Notes under the pieces: model-generated
What the model was told of the DNA's origin: nothing
The model's database searches: none
Seen by the model: the letters and a program-made list of their open reading frames with translations, nothing else
Source: Smallanthus sonchifolius
Taxonomy: Eukaryota > Streptophyta > Magnoliopsida > Asterales > Asteraceae
Direction: 5' to 3'
Assembly (NCBI GenBank): GCA_023525975.1
Contig: CM042034.1
Location: 5,277,501 to 5,341,500, forward strand
DNA length: 64,000 nucleotides
Part shown: piece after piece, positions 56,585 through 64,000 of the stretch
How the letters are laid out: the number at the start of each line of letters is the position of its first letter
Position numbering within the stretch: the first letter of the stretch is position 1
Program-made: the position numbers and the translations under genes

Positions 56585-56960
56585 AAAAACTAACATACTT
56601 TCTATTTTTTCTCACAAAAGTCTCTAAACAAGTTTTTGCATATAAAAAACCAACATATTCCATAATTTTTCTCACAAAAGTCACTTAACAAATTTTTGCA
56701 CATAAAAAACAAACATATTTTTTTGTTTTTCTCACAAAAGTTATTCGACAACTATTTATCATAGCAAATGAATCGACAGAAGCAAGACAAATAATTCATT
56801 TGCTCTTGCTTCTGTCGGTCGATTTCCGTTGCTATACTTTTGTGGATTCATTTCCTAAAATAAATAGTTGTCGATAGACTTTTGTGAGAAAAACAAGAAA
56901 GTATGTTTGTTTTTTATGTGCAAAAATTTGTTAAGTGACTTTTGTGAGAAAAAAATATTG
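56585..56960. mobile_element. Fold-back element built of tandem and inverted units
   Basis: A unit of about 60 bp with CTCACAAAAGT and TTTTTGCA(T/C)ATAAAAAAC is repeated three times in one direction (56600-56750); after a central inverted pair (GCTTCTGTCG against CGACAGAAGC, 56775-56820) it returns in the opposite direction (56865-56960). Non-coding. Confidence 0.75.
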
Positions 56961-58234
56961 AATCACATTCACTGATCACAACCAAAAATATTATAAAAAA
57001 AATAAATATAGTAAATTTTATGGTTAAACGATACATTTACCAGATAAATAATATATAATAAAGTGTATACAGAACGTATCGATCATTCATCACCAAGGGT
57101 CGAACTTGACTAAAACTTTAAACGAGTCATTTGACTTGATCTGATTTGACTCAAGCTTTTAATTAATTTTAAGTAAAGAGCTACGAACTAGAAGCTAATT
57201 GAATAACCCTATCTAGTTAGATAATAAGATAAAGATAATAAAAATATAACTTTAGACTGGAATAAGTACTTCTCAAAAGTAATAATATTAAAATGTAAGA
57301 ATATGAAATAAATAAATATAAAGTCGGAAAGATTGATGTGAACTTAACATATTAAACATTAATGTTGAGAAATAAAATATTTGGGGTCACGATCCAAGTT
57401 GAGATGAGGGGTCACACCCAAAACGAAGAACAAACTAAAACCACTCGTGAATCAATTGGCGCCGTCCCACCTACCCCGATTCACATTTCGTTGTGCTTTC
57501 TACCTTTCCACTTCTTCCCTTTTTTAAATATGTAAACATGAGTTTGAGATAAAAAGTTAAAATTTAATTCAACTTAAAAACACATAGAAATAATTTTTTT
57601 TTTAATGAAATGTTACTAAATATATTTCTGAAACACAAGATTTATAAGAAATTATGATTCACATACAGGGGTCGTTTTGATGATGTAATTAACCTAATTA
57701 AGTTTAAAATAATAAAACTCAGTAAGTTAATAACATTTTCAGTCATTGATCGACCCCCGCGCCATTAGAAGTCGAAGTTCGCTAGCCCTCCCCCTCCTCA
57801 AAATCACAATTCACAATCGACAATTGTTTTGGTTTGTTTGTAAAATCATAATCGACAATTACCATGTTTGTAATAGAGAATTTTGGTTTAAAATCAATTT
57901 TAGCTATTTGCAAAATCACAATCACCAAAATTGTTTATGGTTGTTTAATTCGTCGACGACAAGGTTTGACAATCATTTTTTATGCCTAATGCTTCCCGGT
58001 TTAAAATCGAAACTTGTTTTACTTTGATGATTGGCAGTGAAGTGTGAAAGACTTAATGAATTGATAATAATAGATATTAATAACAACTATTTTGAAAGTT
58101 TAGATTATGAAGATCTGATCAACAACTTTGTTTCCAAGAATGATCAGAGAGTCTCACGATTCATTTAACTATGTAAAATAAATTATTTTGTTACATTTGT
58201 TTTTTTATTGTTATAACAGTTCACGTCATATTAA
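56961..58234. other. AT-rich intergenic DNA
   Basis: 57385-57500 and 57745-57800 are less AT-rich, without conserved motifs. 57780-57930 has repeated AAAATCACAATC words. No supported gene; the 93-codon frame at 57746-58027 is unrecognised. Confidence 0.4.
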
Positions 58235-58614
58235 TCTATACATACTAATAAATAAAGGTTTTGGGGTAACACATGTCATTCTCAATATTTTATTTCCTCG
58301 CCTCTCTCTCATATTTAATGACACAAGTTTCACTAAAAAAATTATAATTTTTGTTTTACGCATCTCTCTCCTATTAAATAATTATTATTCTTATAACTAT
58401 TTTTATTAAAAAAAATTAATTAAAAAAACATGTTTATAGTTTGAACATTTCTTCATTCTTTTTATAAAACACTTTTAAAAAATAACTATATAACGTTTCT
58501 AAATTTGTATTAAAAAATTGTGTAATATGTCAAAAATATGTAATATTAGATCTTTATTAATAAGTATATATAACACTCCATTTATTCATCCTGTATAATA
58601 TACAGTGTTTCTAA
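58235..58614 (+). mobile_element. 380-bp non-autonomous Helitron
   Basis: A|TCTATACATACTAATAAATA at 58235; hairpin CTGTATAATATACAG (58591-58605); CTAA|T at 58611-58614. Related to the 20513-20743 copy. Confidence 0.75.
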
Positions 58615-58903
58615 TCTATATTTTAATAAATGAAATAACTATACTTGTTACGTGCCGACTTCTGATGAAATCTAGATTTTTGTTTTTCGCTTCTCTTCTA
58701 TTAAATAATGATGATGTTAATTAATTAAATATCTAACATATATTCTAATATTTTATTAAAAATTACTAATTCATAAGAAAATTTTAATTATTTCTTATTT
58801 CACAGATTATTAATAACACCAAACATACAAATCTTCATACAAAATATTATTTTATAACAAGTTGTATTTACTCAACTCATGTAAAACATGAGTTTTAACC
58901 TAG
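58615..58903 (+). mobile_element. 289-bp non-autonomous Helitron, directly adjoining the previous one
   Basis: A|TCTATATTTTAATAAATG at 58615; hairpin ACTCATGTAAAACATGAGT (58875-58893); CTAG|T at 58900-58903. It begins exactly at the last base of the neighbour. Confidence 0.75.
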
Positions 58904-59264
58904 TGAATTTATATATATATAAGTTTATACTTTAGGGGGTTTATTTTCATTAATCGCACAAAGTTTCTAAAATTTCAGGACGACCCTAATTTAATACAGG
59001 TGTTATATGTGATACATATGTAGAATAGTCATATTACCTTTATATAAATCATATACAATTCAAATATTTTAATTAATAACAATGACTTTTATTAGTTATA
59101 AGACTTGTAGAACTCAGGCCACATGGTATTCAAATGGGTCATGTGTAAGTATCAATAAGTCATTGTTTTCTTTATCACATTTAACCAAAAATGTAAGAAA
59201 TAAAATAAATCAAGTTTTAATCGTGAGCTTTAAAGAAAATAATCTCCTTATATAATTAATCTCT
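58904..59264. other. AT-rich DNA
   Basis: No gene; may contain the decayed upstream part of the LINE. Confidence 0.4.
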
Positions 59265-59800
59265 ATCAATGTTTCCACACAATAACAGATTAATCGAGTG
59301 GTCAAAATGGCTTCCTAACAAAATAATCTTCGTTGGACAGAGAGTGAGGATAAACAGAACACCTATCAAAGTGGCGTTTGCAAAAAGAAATATGTGTGTA
59401 TTAACAATGGTATGCGATTGCGGGTTAGTGTTGGAGAAGTGTGATCACTTGTTCATAAGTTGTCAACTAGCAGTTAAAACTTGGAGGTTGGTGCGATCAT
59501 GGGGTAATATTGAGGTGGATATCGGAGACTCAGTGCAAGAGAGGTTACGATTCAAAGAAAAAGCATTGTGAAGTAAGCTATACAAGAAGTTGGGACAAAA
59601 CATTATTATCGTGACTATTTGGACTTTATGAAAAGCAAAGAACAATAGGACATTCAACAACACGTAATGAGAGTCGAATAAAATTTTAGAAGAGATCAAA
59701 GCAAGTTTCTATGTTTGGTTGAAAAATAGAGCAAAGTTTCATTTATTATATTGGAAAGAGTGGTATGATTTTGATGTTTAATCCCCTTTGGTGTCTTCTT
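59265..59800 (+). pseudogene. 3' end of a LINE (non-LTR retrotransposon) with zf-RVT domain
   Basis: The frame at 59269-59571 resembles the reverse-transcriptase zinc-binding (zf-RVT) domain of plant LINEs: EWSKWLPNKIIFVGQRVRIN, RTPIKVAFAKRN, CDCGLVLEKCDHLFISC. Beyond a stop and frameshift, TLWKAKNNRTFNN and WLKNRAKFHLLYWKEWYDFD continue the C-terminus to TAA near 59780, followed by a short trailer and a TA-rich tail. 5' truncation and stops show it is inactive. Confidence 0.8.
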
Positions 59801-61074
59801 TAGCATCTTGCTAGGGGCGCTTCTATTTTAATAAAGTTACATTGCTGTTAATATATATATATATATATTTACATTATATTTATACTTAAACACAATTGCA
59901 AATGTAGGTGGCTAATACAAAGCCACCGATCAAACTTTCAAAATCACCCTTCAATTTTCAAAATTTTTAAACATACTCTATTTTTTTTAAGTTTCTAGTT
60001 TAACCTTAGACAAAAATTTTAACTACACCTACTCTTAAATTTCGTTTCTTTTGTCCTTTTACTTTTTTTTATATTCGTTTATAAAAATTATATTTTCCTA
60101 TTTTTATTTTGTTTTTACTTTATTACAAAACTTCTTTAACGAATTTGTTATTTCATTGTTAACTTCTTTTACCGCTGTAATTTATCTATTTTTCGATCTT
60201 CATAATCGAAAATTTGACTAGAAAAATTATCAAACAAAGCATTGAATTTCAGCATACCAATCTTTATACATTCATTCACAACCGTCATCTAAGCCTAGAT
60301 CTTTAGCCATCACTGAAATCTAGGTAAAACAAGTTGCAACCAAAGATTACGTGCCACGTGTAAAAGCGTATGTTAAGTCTCAAAAAGTGAAGGCTTAGCC
60401 CGCATATTTAGTCTTAAGGCTTAGCCGACGCTTTTAAAAGCCTAGCCTACGGTTAGACATATGACAACTTTAGATTGGTTGTAAGTTGGGCCCACATATT
60501 TTTTTCATTGCACGCTAAATAGCCGGTGAGAGGCAGACTAATTAGCCAGGAGACACATGTCATATGTCATGATATGATAAGTTGGACACATATTTCAAAA
60601 AAAATGTTTTTTTTTATTTATAGACAACAGTTTTTTACAATGATGGTAAAAAGATGAATGATTGATAGATATAGAAATAAAATTAAGACATACATTGAAA
60701 TAAATGATAAAATAAATCTATGTTATATAATAAATAAATATTTTTACATGTCACGTATTATCTTTATATTCATTATCATTATTTTTTTCACGTATTTCTC
60801 TCTTATTAAATACACCATATATTTTAATAATAATACATTTTTAAGAAAATACTAATTATAATAATAAAACATATTAATTTTAAATTATCACTTATTATAA
60901 GAAACTTTGAAATCTAATTATATAACTTTTATTTTCAACTAAATAGTAAATGAAAGTCAAATTACATTAAACAGTAGTTAACGTATTTTCTAAACACAAT
61001 TATATATTAACTTTAACATATTTTAAATTTTATTTTTATTTATATTGTATGTAATATATTTTTATAACTATAAT

Positions 61075-61109
<35 letters not shown>

Positions 61110-61300
61110 AAGATTAATTTTATATAGTGGAATTTTTTATCTCATGTGTAAACACGAGATTTAAGCTATTATATTATAAATAAATAAAACTATTAAATGA
61201 TGTCTTTAGTTTAAAATAAGTTACAGTTTTTTTATGGTTACACTTGAATAAATATATATTTTATGTGATGGGAAAAGGAATTTCTAATTGTATGCAACTT
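59801..61300. other. AT-rich intergenic DNA with a probable Helitron remnant
   Basis: About 60560-61170 is the inverted relative of 16603-17000 (shared AACTAAATAGTAAATGAAA and TTAACGTATTTTC words) and ends with a decayed hairpin CTCATGTGTAAACACGAG (61143-61160). TA microsatellites lie at 59850-59869 and 61085-61109. 60375-60465 has repeated AAGGCTTAGCC words. No gene. Confidence 0.45.
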
Positions 61301-61343
61301 TTACCGTCAAATTTGGCTTACGCCGTCAGCCAACCCCCGTCTG

Positions 61344-61390
61344 ACCAACTCCACCCCCACCTAACCCCTTCCGTCATCACCCTATAAAAT
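61344..61390 (+). promoter_or_regulatory. AC elements and TATA box of the C4H promoter
   Basis: ACCAACT (61344-61350) and ACCTAAC (61359-61365, the AC-III form) are MYB-binding AC elements typical of phenylpropanoid promoters, in a C-rich patch. TATAAAAT at 61383-61390 sits 18 bases later, 75 bases before the ATG. Confidence 0.7.
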
Positions 61391-61464
61391 TTCCGTTTTC
61401 ACCTGACATTAACACAAGTACAAGATTACTTAAGACACACCACCACCGGCCACTGCAATCCGCC

Positions 61465-64000
61465 ATGGATCTTCTCCTTGTAGAGAAAATCCTCATAGCC
61501 TTGTTTGCCGCCATAATTGGCGCAATTGTCATCTCTAAGCTCCGTGGTAAGAAATTCAAGCTTCCTCCGGGTCCCATTCCGGTTCCCGTTTTCGGGAACT
61601 GGCTTCAAGTTGGCGATGATTTGAACCATCGCAACTTGACCGATCTGGCAAAAAAGTTTGGCCAGATTTTCCTCCTCCGCATGGGGCAGCGCAACCTCGT
61701 CGTCGTGTCCTCTCCTGGACTCGCGAAAGAGGTGCTCCACACCCAGGGAGTCGAGTTCGGTTCCCGAACACGTAACGTCGTGTTCGATATCTTCACTGGA
61801 AAAGGACAGGACATGGTGTTCACCGTCTACGGCGAACACTGGCGCAAGATGCGACGCATCATGACCGTCCCGTTCTTCACCAACAAAGTCGTCCAGCAGT
61901 ATAGGTACTTATGATAAAGATAAATACAATAAATTTTATTTACGTAACAAATTTTAAATAATGAATTTTTATTTAATCATAATTAATATTTCTTTTTTAA
62001 TATTTAGCTTTGGGAGGCGAGCCGTTAGCGTAACAAAACATAACTAATATATTTTTTATTTAACTGTAATTAATATTTACGTAACAAGTCATAACTAATA
62101 TATTTTTATCTAATCGTAATTAATATTTCTATGTAACAGGTTTGGGTGGGAGGCGGAGGCCGCGGCGGTTGTGGACGATGTGAAGAAGAATCCGGCTTCC
62201 GCGACGGAAGGTGTGGTGATCCGGAGACGGTTACAGCTCATGATGTACAACAACATGTTCAGAATCATGTTCGATAGACGGTTCGAAAGCGAAGTCGATC
62301 CGTTGTTTTTGAAACTCAGGGCGTTGAACGGTGAGAGGAGTCGATTGGCGCAGAGCTTCGAGTATAACTACGGCGATTTCATCCCCATTTTGCGGCCATT
62401 TTTGAGAAATTATTTGAAATTGTGTAAGGAAGTTAAAGATAAAAGGTTTCAGCTCTTCAAGGACTACTTTGTTGATGAAAGGAAGTAAGTATCTGAAATC
62501 TGGATCTCCAATTGATATTCTATTTTGGGGATTTTGACTTTGGAAAGTCAACGAATATTCAGTTTAGGGTTTTTTGATTATTAATAGATCTGGATTCAAT
62601 TAAGTTAATTAGTGGTTTGTTTTTGGGGAAAACAGGAAGGTTGGGAGCACGAAGAAGTTGGATAACAACCAATTGAAATGCGCCGTTGATCACATTCTTG
62701 AAGCTAAGGAGAAGGGTGAGATCAATGAAGACAATGTTCTTTACATTGTTGAAAACATCAATGTTGCAGGTATGCGTTGTTTATGATCTTGATAAATAAA
62801 GTAATAAATACTCTATAGTTTAATGTTGTTTTAACTCTTTTAAATATTTAATTCTTAAACACAATAAGTTATGTTAGGTCCATTATGAGGAAATTTATTA
62901 GTTATACTATTAAATATGATGTAGTGTATCATTTTTATATTTTAAATATTATTTTGCACAAAACAAAATGCAATTTGTAATACTCAAAACTCTACCAACC
63001 CCTATAACTGGGAATATATTTATTGTTTATTTTATATCTTTAAGTCATAATTTGAACAAAGCATTATTTTATACTAAAATTGAAAATATAAATTAAAACG
63101 GATAATCAAGATTTATAAATTAAACATAATTATTTTTTTTATATATTTGCATTTTTTGCAATGAAAAAAAAAACTTTCTAAGTTAAAGAGGTTGTATTCG
63201 TGTCTACCAAAACTCGTGGCATATTCTGTTTTTGTGTCTGATAATTTTTTATTCTTTTATTTTTGACCCATTTAATACCCTTGGACACTTGATCCAATAA
63301 TTTTTTTTATTCTTTTATTTTTGAGCAAGAGATGCAATAAAATTCATGGTTCAAAAGTTTTGTCATTTTTTTAAAATAATTTTTTTGTGATGTGACAATA
63401 TTAAATGCATAAAATGATTTACATCTATGCATTTGTTTATTACAATACAACCAATAATATTGCACCTAACACCCCTAGAAATTAAAGTCACGTGCGACAA
63501 GTCACCTACCCAAACGAAACACTTACGACAATTCAAATTCAATTTTGGATCTCGTTTGACTATTTTACATAAAAAAAGTCAAAACTCAAATTCTTGAATT
63601 TGATACTTCATTACAATGTTTCTAAACAGCAATCGAGACAACTCTATGGTCGATCGAATGGGGAATCGCGGAGCTCGTGAACCATCCCGAGATCCAAGCC
63701 AAGCTCAGGCAAGAGCTCGACACCAAGCTCGGGCCCGGTGTCCAGATCACCGAGCCCGATGTCCAAAACCTCCCTTACCTCCAAGCCGTGATCAAAGAAA
63801 CCCTCCGTCTCCGCATGGCAATCCCACTTCTAGTCCCACACATGAACCTCCACGATGCTAAGCTCGGCGAGTTTGACATCCCGGCCGAAAGCAAGATCTT
63901 GGTCAACGCGTGGTGGCTTGCTAACAACCCCGACCAATGGAAAAAGCCCGAGGAGTTTAGGCCCGAGAGGTTTTTGGAAGAAGAAGCGAAGGTTGAGGCG
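61465..64000 (+). CDS. C4H: Cinnamate 4-hydroxylase (CYP73A), partial, cut by the window end
   Basis: Exons 61465-61904, 62140-62484, 62636-62769 and 63630 onward. The protein is trans-cinnamate 4-monooxygenase, an ER-bound P450 that makes p-coumarate, the second step of the phenylpropanoid pathway. Visible: N-terminal anchor (MDLLLVEKILIALFAAIIGA), proline hinge KLPPGPIPVPVFGNW, the I-helix block INVAAIETTLWSIEW (AAIETT is characteristic of C4H), ExxR in KETLRLRMA, and the PERF-type block FRPERF close to the window end. The heme-Cys region lies outside. The first two exons together measure 785 nt and the third 134 nt, the lengths I recall for exons 1 and 2 of Arabidopsis C4H, so the intron at 61905-62139 (within QQYR, phase 2) is extra relative to that gene. 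Promoter AC elements agree with lignin/phenylpropanoid control. Intact as far as seen. Confidence 0.97.

Noticed and set aside
61426..61839. 137-codon minus-strand frame opposite C4H exon 1
   Set aside because: Shadow of a strongly conserved P450 exon; GC-rich third positions keep the opposite strand open.
1..64000. Gene cluster for one pathway
   Set aside because: The genes are unrelated in function, on both strands and separated by repeat-filled gaps; only one phenylpropanoid gene (C4H) is present.

Overview
This 64 kb window is plant nuclear DNA. It contains spliced GT-AG genes for plant-typical proteins (an NPH3/RPT2-like BTB protein, a CYP73A cinnamate 4-hydroxylase, a cytokinin-response-factor AP2/ERF, a NETWORKED-type protein), a plant nuclear tRNA-Arg(CCT), and AT-rich intergenic DNA full of Helitron, LTR, SINE, LINE, MULE, hAT and Harbinger remnants. 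A eudicot is clear. The intron-resident repeat family and the Helitron ends look like those I associate with Asteraceae, but that family-level call is inference.

Layout. 1-12 kb: a solo LTR (366-934), an NPH3-like gene (1318-3516, +, 5 exons), a decayed hAT transposase tail (minus), the 26S proteasome ATPase RPT3 (6624-10635, +, 6 exons), a tandem minisatellite and a 330-bp TIR element. 12-20 kb: a UBC8/10/28-group ubiquitin E2 (13385-14927, +), a Helitron split by a long fold-back element (16603-17565), and an intronless CRF-type transcription factor (18654-19433, +). 20-38.6 kb: a gene-poor block with Helitrons, a MULE pseudogene, two SINEs with perfect target duplications, a three-deep nest (Helitron, then LTR, then LTR; 28.9-33.6 kb), an LTR-like region carrying a short-hairpin array, and an exact-looking 445-bp tandem duplication. 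38.7-50 kb: eIF2 beta (39179-43769, +, 9 exons, four elements in its introns), a small secreted Cys-rich protein (45160-46065, -, 3 exons), a NET3-like protein (48011-49075, +) and tRNA-Arg. 50-61 kb: Helitron DNA, a Harbinger-like element with an octapeptide-repeat ORF, a 5S-rRNA-derived segment of Cassandra type, head-to-tail Helitrons and a LINE tail. 61.4-64 kb: the start of cinnamate 4-hydroxylase (+), cut by the window end, with an additional phase-2 intron.

The genes do not form a pathway. RPT3 and the E2 belong to ubiquitin-proteasome turnover, eIF2 beta to translation initiation, C4H to phenylpropanoid synthesis; NPH3-like, CRF and NET3-like proteins act in signalling, transcription and the cytoskeleton. 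The most unusual material is in the repeats: a hairpin array with matched stem changes, dense motif arrays in three neighbouring LTR-like elements, nested insertions with readable target duplications, and a duplicated intron structure in C4H. All exon boundaries were read by eye from splice signals and reading frame; none is backed by transcripts.
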